Origin: Microbulbifer agarilyticus
GTDB lineage: Bacteria; Pseudomonadota; Gammaproteobacteria; Pseudomonadales; Cellvibrionaceae
Assembly: GCF_019800665.1 (NCBI RefSeq)
Contig: NZ_JAHVKO010000003.1
Coordinates: forward strand, 682,001 to 746,000
Direction: 5' to 3'
Length of the DNA: 64,000 bases
Below, one piece after another: positions 24,510-33,739 of the stretch (the first letter of the stretch is position 1; the number at the start of each line of letters is the position of its first letter). Under the pieces are notes generated by a model that did no database searches, was not told the DNA's origin, and was given only the letters and a program-made list of their open reading frames with translations. The position numbers were made by a program, and so were the translations under genes.

Positions 24510-24613
24510 AAGTGCTGGGTGGAAGTTTTCGGGAGCGTCGGCGACAGGGATGTCGCCGACGCAGCGTACAGGGACGTATTTACAGCGGTCCCGAAAACTT
24601 CCACCCAGTGCTT
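24510..24613. repeat. Nested inverted repeat between converging genes
   Basis: The outer arms 24510-24534 and 24589-24613 are 25 bases each and identical as inverted copies except for three central bases (GTG against GCA near the outer end). Inside lies a perfect 12-base hairpin with a GGGA loop (24535-24562, GCGTCGGCGACA/TGTCGCCGACGC). GCGTACAGGGACGTATTTACAGCG follows in two parts (24563-24587), a word type I associate with dispersed intergenic repeats in proteobacteria. It may be a REP-like element and also act as a bidirectional terminator for the VWA and POT genes. Confidence 0.8.
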
Positions 24614-24644
24614 TGCCGCCACCGTAGAAGTTTCCGGATTGAGG

Positions 24645-26126
24645 TTACTCACCAAACTTTTTTTGCGGCGCCACATCGTGGTCCGCAGTAATACCAATTT
24701 CTTCCTTGGTGGTCTCATTCACTTTCGTGTGCTCTTCTTCCGCACCGTGCATCCAGTCCACCAATTTTTCGCGGATAAAGAACAGTATGATCCCGGCGGT
24801 AATCGCCGCAATGGCGACGCCACCGAAGGTCGCCAGCGGGCCGGTTTCACCAACCAGCTTGCCGATCTCTGCCGCACCTTTGTTGGCAATGCCGATAAAG
24901 GCGAACCACAAACCCATCATCAGGCTCAGGTAGCGCAGTGGCGACAGCTTCGTCACCATGGACAAGCCGATGGGCGACAGGCACAACTCGCCAATGGTGT
25001 GGCAAATGTAGGCCACTACCAGCCACCAGGGGCTCGCTTTTGCAGTTTCTGAATCGCCGATCTGCAACGCCGCACCCACCATGGAAATGAAGCCGAGGCC
25101 GAGGAAGATAAGACCAAGGCTGAATTTTGCCGGCGAAGAGGGTTCGCGGGAGCCGAGCCCTACCCAGATACTTGCCACCACCGGTGCAAGGATGATGATA
25201 AACAGCGGGTTTACCATCTGCAGCCAACTTGCAGGGATTTCAAAACCGAAAATATGCAGGTCGGTATTGTATTTGGCGAACAGGTTCATCGAGCCGGCAG
25301 CCTGCTCAAAGCCGGCCCAGAAAATAACGGTGAATAGACCCAGAATTAGAATCACCTTGATACGGTCGCGCTCCTCCGGGGTGAGTGGGCGCTTCTTCTC
25401 TTCGTCATCCAAATTGGGCTTCAAGCCGAGCTTGGCGGAAGGCTGGTTACCGATTTCGCCGAGCAATTTATCCGACTGGGTGGCCTGCAGGATCAGGCCC
25501 AGCAGCATGCCGAGACCGGCGCAGAAGAAGGCCAGCTGGTAGTCCACTTTCTCGCCGATCCAGCCGATGACCAGATAGCCGAGGATAGAACCCAGGTTGA
25601 TACCCATATAGAAAATGGTGAATGCGGTATCCCGGCGCTTGTCGCCTTCCTCGTAGAGGTCGCCCACCATGGTGGAAATGTTGGGCTTGAAGAAGCCGTT
25701 GCCGACGATCATCAGTGCCAGGCCGAGCCACAGCATATAGATCTCGGTGCCGTCCGGCAGCCAGCTGTGGGGGAAGCCCAGCGCAAATTGCCCGAGCATC
25801 ATCAGCACACCGCCAAACATAATGCAGCGCCGCTGGCCCCATTTGTTGTCGGCCATCCAGCCGCCAATGATGGGGGTCAGGTACACCAGCATCGCGTACC
25901 AGCCCAGATAGCTGAGTGCCTTGGACTGCAACTCTGACTGTGACAGCGCTTCCCAGCCGAATACGGCCGCCGTGGTCGCCGAGGTCAGGTAAAACACGAA
26001 GATGCCACGCATACCGTAGTAGCTGAGGCGTTCCCACATCTCGGTGCCAAACAGAAGGTATAACCCCTTTGGGTGTCCCATCATCTCCCCGGCACTGGCT
26101 GGGGGTCTCGGCTTGAGGTCTTGCAT
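24645..26126 (-). CDS. Proton-dependent oligopeptide transporter (POT/PTR2 family)
   Basis: The 493-residue inner-membrane protein has about 12-14 hydrophobic helices. The family proton-coupling motif appears as EMWERLSYYGMRG (about 29-41), the expected ExxER form. The second PTR2 signature is FTIFYMGINLGSILGYLVIG (about 168-187). GNGFFKPNISTMVGDLY is also typical. It imports di- and tripeptides with protons in characterised members. The ATG at 26126 has AGGAG ten bases upstream. It is convergent with the VWA gene and divergent from hrpA, hence probably monocistronic. Confidence 0.95.
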   Translation of the reverse strand: MQDLKPRPPASAGEMMGHPKGLYLLFGTEMWERLSYYGMRGIFVFYLTSATTAAVFGWEALSQSELQSKALSYLGWYAMLVYLTPIIGGWMADNKWGQRRCIMFGGVLMMLGQFALGFPHSWLPDGTEIYMLWLGLALMIVGNGFFKPNISTMVGDLYEEGDKRRDTAFTIFYMGINLGSILGYLVIGWIGEKVDYQLAFFCAGLGMLLGLILQATQSDKLLGEIGNQPSAKLGLKPNLDDEEKKRPLTPEERDRIKVILILGLFTVIFWAGFEQAAGSMNLFAKYNTDLHIFGFEIPASWLQMVNPLFIIILAPVVASIWVGLGSREPSSPAKFSLGLIFLGLGFISMVGAALQIGDSETAKASPWWLVVAYICHTIGELCLSPIGLSMVTKLSPLRYLSLMMGLWFAFIGIANKGAAEIGKLVGETGPLATFGGVAIAAITAGIILFFIREKLVDWMHGAEEEHTKVNETTKEEIGITADHDVAPQKKFGE

Positions 26127-26282
26127 GGAGGCTCCTCGAAGTGGCCGCGGGTGTGCGGCGAGCTTGTCTGCACAGTGATCGTGCGCGGTGGTATTACGCG
26201 CCTTTCGCTTGAGTATAGGACAGGCACAGCGGGCGCAATTCTAGGGAGAGCCTGTGGGAGCCCCCAGCGGGTATCCACGGGG

Positions 26283-26288
26283 TATAAT
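26283..26288 (+). promoter_or_regulatory. Possible -10 element for hrpA
   Basis: A perfect TATAAT lies 65 bases upstream of the chosen hrpA start; the -35 position is GC-rich and not recognisable. A transcript starting near 26295 would exclude the earlier in-frame ATG at 26287, which supports the start at 26353. Confidence 0.4.
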
Positions 26289-26352
26289 GTCCCGCTTGCC
26301 AATCGGGCCGCCCTCAGGGCCTGAACCAACAGTCACTCTATTAAGCCGTTTC

Positions 26353-29300
26353 ATGAGTTCTGAACCCCAAAACCAACCCAGTCCAGAGTCCGTTATCCAG
26401 CAGTGCGTGCAGTTGCTACCGCAGTGCATGGGGCGCGACCGCTATCGCCTGAAGCGCAGCCTGAACAATGCGCGGCGGCGCCTGAAAGAGGGCAAACCTG
26501 CGGATCGGATGCTGGCGCAACTGCAGGGGCAATTGACGGAGTCGGTGGCTTTGGTAGAGGCGCGCAAGCAGAATTTGCCCAAGGTCGAGTGGCCCGAAGG
26601 GCTGCCGGTGGTGGCGCGCCGCGAAGAAATTGCCGAGTTGATTGCGGCTAATCAGGTCGTGGTGGTGGCTGGTGAAACCGGCTCCGGTAAAACCACCCAG
26701 TTGCCGAAGATCTGCCTCGAACTGGGGCGCGGCATTGTCGGTCAGATTGGCCACACCCAGCCCCGGCGAATCGCCGCGCGCACCGTAGCCAATCGTATTG
26801 CCGAAGAACTCGGGCAGTCCCTCGGGGATTCCGTGGGTTATCAGGTGCGCTTTACCGACCAGAGTACCGAGCACACCCATATCAAATTGATGACCGACGG
26901 TATCCTGCTCGCGGAAATCCAGCGGGACCCGCTGCTCAACAATTACGATACGCTGATCATCGATGAGGCCCACGAGCGCAGCCTGAATATCGATTTTTTG
27001 TTGGGCTACTTGAAAACCATTCTGCCCAAGCGCCGGGACCTCAAGCTCATCATTACTTCGGCGACCATCGACCTGGAGAAATTCTCCCGGCATTTCGACG
27101 ACGCACCGATTATCGAAGTATCCGGGCGTACCTACCCGGTGGATATCCACTACCGCCCACCCGCGGATAGTGATGCAGACCTGAACCAGCAGGTAATTGA
27201 AGCCGTTGAGGAATTACTGCAGGAGGAAAAATCCTCGCCCCGTCGCGGTGGCGACGTTCTGGTATTTATGAGTGGCGAGCGGGAAATTCGCGAATGTGCC
27301 AAGGCGCTGCGCGATGCGCAGCTTCCTCACATCGATGTACTACCACTGTATGCCCGCCTCAGCTTGGCCGAGCAGAGCCGGGTATTCGCACCGCACAAGG
27401 GTCGCAGAATTGTACTGGCCACTAATGTGGCAGAAACCTCGATTACCGTTCCCGGTATCCGCTATGTGATTGACCCGGGTACCGCGCGTATCAGCCGCTA
27501 CAGCTATCGCAGCAAAATCCAGCGTTTGCCGGTGGAGGCTATTTCACAAGCCAGCGCCAACCAGCGTGCGGGCCGCTGTGGCCGGGTCAGTGCCGGTGTG
27601 TGTATTCGCCTGTACGAAGAATCTGACTTTGTGCAGCGCCCCGAGTTTACCGATGCCGAAATCCTGCGCACAAATCTGGCTGCGGTGATTTTGCAGATGC
27701 TGCAGTTACGCATCGGCGATATTCGTGAATTCCCATTCGTCGATCCTCCGGACCAGCGCCTGATCAACGACGGCTATAACCTGCTGCAGGAACTCAAAGC
27801 GGTTGATAGCAAAGGTGCGGTAACCAAAATGGGTCGCGCGCTGTCGCGCCTGCCGCTGGACCCACGCCTCGGGCGCATGTTGCTGGAATCCGGCCCCACC
27901 AAAAGCTTGCGTGAGCTGCTGATTATTGTCAGCGCGCTTGCAGTGCAGGACCCACGCGAACGCCCGGCAGAAAAACGCCAGGCTTCCGACGAGAAGCACA
28001 AGCAGTGGCTGCATGAGCAGTCCGACTTCCTCACCCTGGTGAATTTGTGGGATGGCTTTGAAACCCAGCGCCAGGAACTCAGCCAGAACCAGCTGCGCAA
28101 GTGGTGTCAGAAAAACTTCCTGTCCTGGCTGCGGCTGCGCGAATGGCGAGACATCCACCACCAGCTGCGGGTGGCCATTCGCGATCTGGATTTGAAAATG
28201 AATCCGGAGCCCGCGGATTACGCCAGTGTGCACAAGGCGATCCTGCCGGGGCTGCTCGGTAATATCGGTGTGCGCGATGAAAACAAGGAGTTCCTTGGCT
28301 GCCGCAATCGCCGCTTTCATGTATTCCCCGGGTCCGGGCAATTCAAGAAGCCGCCGCGCTGGCTGGTAGCTGCGCAGTTACTTGAAACCAGCCGTTTGTT
28401 TGCACACACCGTCGGCAAAATCGAGCCGGACTGGGTGCTGGGCTGCTCTGAGCACTTGGTTAAACGCAACTATTTCGAGCCCCACTACAACCCGCGTTCT
28501 GGCGCGGTAATGGCGTTTGAGAAGGTGACGCTGTACGGGCTGGTGTTAGTCGACAAACAGCGCATCCACTACGGCAAGCTCGACCCGGTGACCTCGCGAG
28601 AGGTATTCATTCGCGAAGCCTTGGTGGAGCAGCGCTATCGCGGCAAGGGCAAGTTTTTCCAGCACTTCAAGAAACTGCAGGAAGAGCTGGAAGACCTCGA
28701 AGCGAAGTCCCGTCGTCGGGATATCGTGGTCGACGATGAAGTGGTGTACCGCTTTTTCGACGAGCGCGTGCCTGCGGATATTGTGAATCTGGCGGGCTTT
28801 GAAAAATGGCGCAAACAGGCAGAGCAGAAAGATCCACAGCTGCTGTGTATTCCCCGGGACCTGATGATGCAGCAGGATGCGGGACATGTGGGCGAGGCGC
28901 AGTTCCCGGATTCCCTCACCAGTGGCGGTATCGAATATCCACTCAGCTATCACTTCGAACCGGGTAGCGTCGACGACGGTGTGAGTATTCAGGTACCGGT
29001 AGGCGCGTTGCACCAGGTGCCTGCGGCCCGCCTCCAGTGGGTGGTGCCGGGCATTTTGCGCGATAAATGCATCGCACTGGTGAAAAACCTGCCCAAGCAA
29101 TACCGCAAACACTTCGTGCCGGTGCCGGCTGCTGTGGATAAAGCCTTGCCGCGTATGCAGCCGGACAACATCCCGCTGTGGCAGGCACTAGCCCATGAGC
29201 TGAAGCGCCAGACTGCGCAGGATCTCCCGGAAGACGCCTGGGCCTCTGCCGAGCAGGGTGTCGAAGATTTTTACCGTTTCAATATTCAGGTTCTGGATGA

Positions 29301-30267
29301 AAACGGCCGCCTGCTGGATCAGGGGCGAGACCTGCCGGAATTGCAGGCGCGTTATCGCGATCGTGTGCAGCAAGAGCTCGCCAGCGCCGGCGATGATTTT
29401 GAGCGCGAGGGAATTACCCGTTGGAATTTCGGCGACCTGCCGCATACCCATCAGCTGGATCAGGGTGGCCTGAAGGTGCGCGCTTATCCTGCGCTGATCG
29501 CCAACAAAGATAGCGTTGATCTTAAGCTGCTGGATAACCCGGGCGAAGCGGCGCTCTTCACCCGCGCCGGCATTTGCCGTCTCGCGTTGCTACACCTGCC
29601 GGAACCGGTGAAATATCTGCGCAAGGAACTGCTCAAGGGCAAAGAGCTGGGGTTGAGTGCCGCAGACCTGGGGCGCCGCGAAGAGGTTGCCGACGATATT
29701 CTGATGGCGGCAGCGCGTGAGTGTTTCTGGGTGGACGAGAACTGGCCCCGCAGTGAGAGCGAGTTTGTTCAGGCGCTGGAGAAGCGCGAACAGCTGATCG
29801 CCATCGCGCAGGAAATAGGCGAACTGCTGATCAAGGCGCTGGCGCAGTTGGTGCCCCTGCGTAAAAAAATTAAACAACAGAAAAACTTGGCCGTCGCCAT
29901 GGCGGTGGGCGATATCAACAACCAGTTGGCCGGGCTCTTCCATCGCGGCTTTTTATTCCATACGCCGCTTGAGTGGCTGCGGCAGTACGGCCGCTATCTG
30001 AAAGGGATAGAGCTGCGTCTGGAAAAGGCGGCACTAGACCCGAACCGCGATCGCAAGCTCAGCGGCGAGTTCCAGCAGGCCAGCGAGCCCTATGAGGATT
30101 ATGCCGCCGGGCGCGACCTGCAGCTGCTGTCTGGAGACCCGCGCATACTGCAGTACCGTTGGATGCTGGAGGAATTTCGCGTCTCCCTGTTTGCACAAAC
30201 CCTGAAAACCCTGATGCCGGTTTCGATCAAGCGATTGCGTAAGACCTGGTCAGAAATTCAGGATTAA
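26353..30267 (+). CDS. hrpA: ATP-dependent RNA helicase HrpA
   Basis: The 1304-residue DEAH-box helicase has nearly the same length as E. coli HrpA (1300). Walker A GETGSGKT is at 108-115, DEAH at 204-207, the SAT motif (LIITSATIDLEKF) follows, and motif VI reads QRAGRCGR. Helicase-associated and OB-fold regions follow, and a long C-terminal DUF3418-like part begins with FPDSLTSGGIEYPLSYHFEP. HrpA resolves stalled or colliding ribosomes and processes some mRNAs in E. coli. The start MSSEPQNQPSPES was chosen over upstream in-frame codons because of the -10 element position. No adjacent gene is clearly in the same operon. Confidence 0.96.
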   Translation: MSSEPQNQPSPESVIQQCVQLLPQCMGRDRYRLKRSLNNARRRLKEGKPADRMLAQLQGQLTESVALVEARKQNLPKVEWPEGLPVVARREEIAELIAANQVVVVAGETGSGKTTQLPKICLELGRGIVGQIGHTQPRRIAARTVANRIAEELGQSLGDSVGYQVRFTDQSTEHTHIKLMTDGILLAEIQRDPLLNNYDTLIIDEAHERSLNIDFLLGYLKTILPKRRDLKLIITSATIDLEKFSRHFDDAPIIEVSGRTYPVDIHYRPPADSDADLNQQVIEAVEELLQEEKSSPRRGGDVLVFMSGEREIRECAKALRDAQLPHIDVLPLYARLSLAEQSRVFAPHKGRRIVLATNVAETSITVPGIRYVIDPGTARISRYSYRSKIQRLPVEAISQASANQRAGRCGRVSAGVCIRLYEESDFVQRPEFTDAEILRTNLAAVILQMLQLRIGDIREFPFVDPPDQRLINDGYNLLQELKAVDSKGAVTKMGRALSRLPLDPRLGRMLLESGPTKSLRELLIIVSALAVQDPRERPAEKRQASDEKHKQWLHEQSDFLTLVNLWDGFETQRQELSQNQLRKWCQKNFLSWLRLREWRDIHHQLRVAIRDLDLKMNPEPADYASVHKAILPGLLGNIGVRDENKEFLGCRNRRFHVFPGSGQFKKPPRWLVAAQLLETSRLFAHTVGKIEPDWVLGCSEHLVKRNYFEPHYNPRSGAVMAFEKVTLYGLVLVDKQRIHYGKLDPVTSREVFIREALVEQRYRGKGKFFQHFKKLQEELEDLEAKSRRRDIVVDDEVVYRFFDERVPADIVNLAGFEKWRKQAEQKDPQLLCIPRDLMMQQDAGHVGEAQFPDSLTSGGIEYPLSYHFEPGSVDDGVSIQVPVGALHQVPAARLQWVVPGILRDKCIALVKNLPKQYRKHFVPVPAAVDKALPRMQPDNIPLWQALAHELKRQTAQDLPEDAWASAEQGVEDFYRFNIQVLDENGRLLDQGRDLPELQARYRDRVQQELASAGDDFEREGITRWNFGDLPHTHQLDQGGLKVRAYPALIANKDSVDLKLLDNPGEAALFTRAGICRLALLHLPEPVKYLRKELLKGKELGLSAADLGRREEVADDILMAAARECFWVDENWPRSESEFVQALEKREQLIAIAQEIGELLIKALAQLVPLRKKIKQQKNLAVAMAVGDINNQLAGLFHRGFLFHTPLEWLRQYGRYLKGIELRLEKAALDPNRDRKLSGEFQQASEPYEDYAAGRDLQLLSGDPRILQYRWMLEEFRVSLFAQTLKTLMPVSIKRLRKTWSEIQD

Positions 30268-30497
30268 GCAGTACCTGAGCTGCTTTTTTGTGCACCGAAA
30301 ATGGATGACAGCGTTATACCAAAAAAAGTTAGGCTCTTTGTGTAAGAACCACCATTGCCCCTCGACTATTGGGTAACCGCTCAGGAAATCGCGGTTTATT
30401 GGGCCAAGTTCACAGTTCTGGAAGCCTGAACACCGGGTATTGAACTCAGATTGTGAACCATTGGTCTGACTTTGAGGGCAACCCGTTCACGGGAAAC

Positions 30498-30503
30498 TAT
30501 AAT
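30498..30503 (+). promoter_or_regulatory. Possible -10 element of the EGKCG-peptide operon
   Basis: TATAAT lies 72 bases before the precursor start. TTGAGG at 30472-30477 is the best -35 but is 20 bases away. The rest of the 307-base gap after hrpA carries several TGAAC/GTTCA words (30365-30465), including GTTCA and TGAAC in inverted orientation, which might be an operator. No gene is seen in the gap. Confidence 0.4.
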
Positions 30504-30574
30504 CCGGGAGCGGCGGTGTTCGCGCCGCGAGCGTGAAGAGCCTTAAATTTTGGTATTTGATCAGGAGATCTGTC

Positions 30575-30904
30575 ATGAACAAGAAGAATCTGCCTCTCGC
30601 AGCGGCCGTTGGTGCTGCTTTTATCGCCTCCGCGACCCTCAGCGTATCCACTGCTGCAAACCCGTTCACCGCGACCGAACTGACCGCGGGTTACAACCTG
30701 AAGCTTGCTGATGACCACGGCAAGAAAAAAGAAGGTAAATGCGGCGAAGGTAAGTGCGGCGAAGAAGGTAAAAAGAAAGAAGGTAAATGCGGCGAAGGGA
30801 AGTGCGGCGAAGGTAAAAAGAAAGAAGGTAAGTGCGGCGAAGGGAAGTGCGGCGAAGGTAAAAAGAAAGAAGGTAAATGTGGTGAAGGTAAGTGTGGCGG
30901 GTAA
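30575..30904 (+). CDS. HvfA/bufferin-like secreted RiPP precursor with eight EGKCG motifs
   Basis: The 109-residue peptide starts at ATG 30575 (AGGAG seven bases upstream); the frame to 30533 is leader. A signal peptide (MNKKNLPLAAAVGAAFIASA to about residue 27) is followed by NPFTATELTAGYNLKLADDH and a tail made only of Gly, Lys, Glu and Cys. EGKCG occurs eight times, as four tandem pairs (cysteines 56/61, 72/77, 87/92, 102/107) separated by (E)EGKKK spacers. Haemophilus HvfA carries EGKCG motifs whose cysteines are converted by the MNIO enzyme HvfB with HvfC to copper-binding oxazolone/thioamide groups (established). Here the MNIO and DUF2063 genes follow directly. I infer a periplasmic or secreted copper-binding peptide with up to eight modified cysteines. 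Confidence 0.9.
   Translation: MNKKNLPLAAAVGAAFIASATLSVSTAANPFTATELTAGYNLKLADDHGKKKEGKCGEGKCGEEGKKKEGKCGEGKCGEGKKKEGKCGEGKCGEGKKKEGKCGEGKCGG
30722..30898 (+). repeat. Tandem 45-48-base coding repeats of the EGKCG precursor
   Basis: Four consecutive units encode KKK-EGKCG-EGKCG with GEG or GEEG links. The first unit is 48 bases because of one extra GAA codon; the others are 45. Units differ only by synonymous changes (AAA/AAG, GGC/GGT, GGG/GGT), so expansion or contraction by recombination is likely between strains. Confidence 0.9.
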
Positions 30905-30933
30905 TTCAGCCTGGCACATAAGCTGATAGTCAT

Positions 30934-31815
30934 ATGATGACCAATACGCAACGGCAATACCCGGTCCAAGGCGCAGGCCTTGGACTGCGGCGTTCGATGA
31001 TGGGCGAAACGCTCAATCCCTCCGATGTCGACTTTCTTGAAGTGGCGCCGGAAAACTGGATTGGGGTAGGGGGCCGTTACGGCCGCTGGTTTCGCGAATT
31101 CACCGAGCGTTTTCCGTTCGTCACCCATGGACTCTCTCTGTCCATCGGGTCGCCGGCGCCTCTGGATGAGGCGCTGGTGCGTTCAATCAAAGATTTTATA
31201 AAGACACACAATATTCGCTGTTACAGCGAGCACTTGAGTTACTGCTCGGATCACGGGCACCTCTACGATTTGTTGCCGATTCCGTTTACCGAAGAAGCGG
31301 TGCGCTATGTGGCCGGCAGAATTCGCCGGGTGCAGGATATTCTCGAGCAGCGCATCGCCATGGAAAACGTTTCCTATTACGCCGCGCCCGGCCAAGAAAT
31401 GGACGAACTCGAATTCCTGAATGCGGTACTGCAGGAAGCCGACTGCGACCTGTTGCTCGACGTCAACAATATTTATGTAAACGCCATTAATCATCGCTAC
31501 GATCCCGAGCAGTTCCTGCTGGGACTACCTGCGGAGCGTATTCGCTACGTCCATGTGGCGGGGCACTTTGATGAGGCCGAAGACCTCAAGGTCGATACCC
31601 ACGGCGCGCCGGTGATTGATCCGGTGTGGGCGCTACTGCAGAAAGCCTACGCCGCCTTCGGTCCGATGCCGACACTACTCGAGCGAGATTTCAATATTCC
31701 GCCATTGCCGGAATTGTGTGAAGAAGTTGACCAGATTCGCCAGTATCAGACAGCCGCCGGAGCGCACATGCACAGCGCCGAGCCTCCACGGGCGGAGGTC
31801 ATCCATGGGCGATAG
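30934..31815 (+). CDS. MNIO-family (DUF692) multinuclear iron oxidase, HvfB/BufB-like
   Basis: The 293-residue TIM-barrel protein is the presumed modifying enzyme of the peptide encoded 29 bases upstream. Metal-ligand motifs of the family are all visible: [10 protein letters not shown] (His65), YSEHLSY (His100) with DHGH (about 107-109), MENVSYY (Glu144), [10 protein letters not shown] (Asp176), HVAGH (207, 211), DTHG (Asp221, His223) and LERDFNIPP (Glu250). MNIO enzymes use two or three irons and oxygen to oxidise peptide cysteines. The start is ATGATG at 30934/30937 without a strong ribosome site, suggesting modest expression relative to the precursor. The gene overlaps the next one by 11 bases. 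Confidence 0.93.
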   Translation: MMTNTQRQYPVQGAGLGLRRSMMGETLNPSDVDFLEVAPENWIGVGGRYGRWFREFTERFPFVTHGLSLSIGSPAPLDEALVRSIKDFIKTHNIRCYSEHLSYCSDHGHLYDLLPIPFTEEAVRYVAGRIRRVQDILEQRIAMENVSYYAAPGQEMDELEFLNAVLQEADCDLLLDVNNIYVNAINHRYDPEQFLLGLPAERIRYVHVAGHFDEAEDLKVDTHGAPVIDPVWALLQKAYAAFGPMPTLLERDFNIPPLPELCEEVDQIRQYQTAAGAHMHSAEPPRAEVIHGR

Positions 31816-32635
31816 CAAGGTAATTGATGGCTCTGTAGTGGAAAAGGATGCCGGCTTTCAATTAATGCAGCGCTATTTTGCGGCACATCTGCGTGCGCCT
31901 GCAGAGGTGGCGGCGCCCGCGGGGATCGAAGATCGTCGTTTGGGCATCTATCGGGATCTGATTTACAACAACATTGAATCCTTTATTTCCGGTGGTTTTC
32001 CGGTTCTGCGCAGTATTATCGCGGATGATGTCTGGCATGCCATGGTGCGGGACTTCGTGCAGCGGCATTGCTCCCACAGTCCCTATTTCCTGCAGATCAG
32101 TGAAGAGTTTCTGCATTACCTGCAGAACGAGCGCGCGCAGACGCCCGCCAGTGAGCAGGACCCCGCATTTATGTTGGAGTTGGCACACTACGAATGGGTG
32201 GAGCTGGCGCTGGATGTGAGTCCTGAACAATTCCCGAAAGACGTGAACGTGGGCGTCTCGCCAGAAGAAATGTTGGATATGGCGCCAATTATGTCACCGC
32301 TTGCGTGGAGCCTGAGTTACCACTTTCCGGTGCATCAAATTGGCCCTGTATTCCAGCCTGCGGAGCCCGGCGCCGAGCCTACCTGCCTGGTGGTATATCG
32401 CAATCGCGAAGACGACGTTGGTTTTATGGAGGCCAACCCTGCAACCCTGCATTTATTGCAGCTTGTGGAACAGGCCCAGGCTGAAGCCAGTGCGCCACAG
32501 AGCACTCGCCAGCTGTTACTGCAGCTCGCGCAGGACATGCAGCACCCGGAGCCAGAGCAATTGCTGGGATTTGGGATGGAATTGGTACAAAAGTTACACC
32601 AGCTCGATATTATTGCCGGTTTCCGCGCAGCTTAA
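31805..32635 (+). CDS. DUF2063 family partner of the MNIO enzyme, HvfC/BufC-like
   Basis: The 276-residue protein starts at ATG 31805 with GGAGG eight bases upstream, inside the end of the MNIO gene. The N-terminal DUF2063 domain (about 12-115) contains [33 protein letters not shown] and the conserved [16 protein letters not shown]. The C-terminal beta-rich half has VHQIGPVF and [20 protein letters not shown]. Characterised HvfC-type proteins bind the precursor and enable the MNIO enzyme to act. The usual DoxX-like membrane gene (hvfD) is not found afterwards, so the locus is an A-B-C version. Confidence 0.92.
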   Translation: MGDSKVIDGSVVEKDAGFQLMQRYFAAHLRAPAEVAAPAGIEDRRLGIYRDLIYNNIESFISGGFPVLRSIIADDVWHAMVRDFVQRHCSHSPYFLQISEEFLHYLQNERAQTPASEQDPAFMLELAHYEWVELALDVSPEQFPKDVNVGVSPEEMLDMAPIMSPLAWSLSYHFPVHQIGPVFQPAEPGAEPTCLVVYRNREDDVGFMEANPATLHLLQLVEQAQAEASAPQSTRQLLLQLAQDMQHPEPEQLLGFGMELVQKLHQLDIIAGFRAA

Positions 32636-32776
32636 GCCCTTTCAGGTATACCGCTCAACGCAATTGACCAAAACTGCCAGCTGCTATGCTGGCATTAATG
32701 CCGGTGTTAAGATTGCGCAAACGGAAACAAGAACTCTGGTTTGAATAAACGTCATCTATTTGCGAGGAGCAGGGAT

Positions 32777-33739
32777 TTGCTTAGCCGCACACATATGTCC
32801 GCGTGGACCCTGATTTTACTCCTGTCGGCTTCGCCGGTACTGGCGCAAGAATCATCCGATCCTTCCGCGGAAATTTCCAACGAGACCCCTGCAGCTGCAC
32901 CGGCTACAGATACGCCGGACGCCAGTGATGCGTCTGCGGCAGATCCATTTGCCACCGACGGCGATGCAGCCGCCGCTGCAGGTGCGGGCGATACCGAGTC
33001 GACCACCGATGCTTCGGGTGAGTTTGGCGCGGAGTTTGAAGACGAATACGGTTTTGACCCGGCAGATGAGTTTGCCAGTGCGGAAGAGCCGCAAGATCGC
33101 GATCCCTGGGAAGGTTTTAACCGCGCCATGTTCCGCTTTAACGATACCGCGGATCGCTGGTTCCTGAAGCCGACCGCGGTCAGTTATCGCCAGATCACGC
33201 CGATCTTTATGCAGACCGGTGTCTCCAATTTTTTCTCCAACCTGCGTGAAATCAACAACGTGCTGAATGGCGTGTTGCAGTGGAAATGGGGGCAGGCAAG
33301 TAACGACACTGGCCGCTTCCTGATCAACAGCACCGTGGGTTTGGTGGGCCTACTGGATGTTGCCCAATATATGGGGCTGGAACCCAGTGATGGCGAAGAC
33401 TTTGGGCAGACCCTGGCTGTGTGGGGCGTACCTTCCGGTCCTTATCTGGTGGTTCCTCTGCTCGGACCATCAACGGTACGTGATGTGCCCGGGGAAGTGG
33501 TAATGTGGTACACCAACCCGTTGACCTACGTCGATAACAGTTCGGTGGAGTATTCCCTCAAGTTATTGAACGTGGTGCAAACTCGCGCCAGCCTGCTGCA
33601 AGCGGAATCCCTGCTGCAGGGTGATCGCGACCGCTATGTGTTAATGCGCGATGCCTACCTGCAGCGCCGAGAGTACCTGATCAACGATGGTGAACAGGAA
33701 GACGACTTCGGCGGCGATATGGATGAATACGATTTCTGA
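32777..33739 (+). CDS. mlaA: MlaA/VacJ-family phospholipid-asymmetry protein without a lipobox
   Basis: The MlaA domain (about residues 105-285 from this start) is clear: DPWEGFNRAMFRFNDTADRW, FFSNLREINNVLNGVLQWKW, RFLINSTVGLVGLLDVA, FGQTLAVWGVPSGPYLVVPL. It removes phospholipids from the outer leaflet with MlaBCDEF. Unlike E. coli MlaA no lipobox cysteine exists; the leader ends SASPVLAQESS, a signal-peptidase I pattern. About 85 acidic, Ala/Asp/Ser-rich residues separate leader and domain, and the tail is acidic (EQEDDFGGDMDEYDF). The start codon is uncertain: TTG 32777 has AGGAG at a good distance, TTG 32741 would add 12 residues, ATG 32795 removes six. It overlaps the next gene by 17 bases. 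Confidence 0.92.
   Translation: MLSRTHMSAWTLILLLSASPVLAQESSDPSAEISNETPAAAPATDTPDASDASAADPFATDGDAAAAAGAGDTESTTDASGEFGAEFEDEYGFDPADEFASAEEPQDRDPWEGFNRAMFRFNDTADRWFLKPTAVSYRQITPIFMQTGVSNFFSNLREINNVLNGVLQWKWGQASNDTGRFLINSTVGLVGLLDVAQYMGLEPSDGEDFGQTLAVWGVPSGPYLVVPLLGPSTVRDVPGEVVMWYTNPLTYVDNSSVEYSLKLLNVVQTRASLLQAESLLQGDRDRYVLMRDAYLQRREYLINDGEQEDDFGGDMDEYDF

Noticed and set aside
30373..30400. ECF-type promoter starting with GTAACC before the RiPP operon
   Set aside because: No matching -10 element at the expected 15-17 base distance.
30722..30898. Tandem repeats as a CRISPR array
   Set aside because: The repeats are directly adjacent, in coding frame and without unique spacers; no cas genes.
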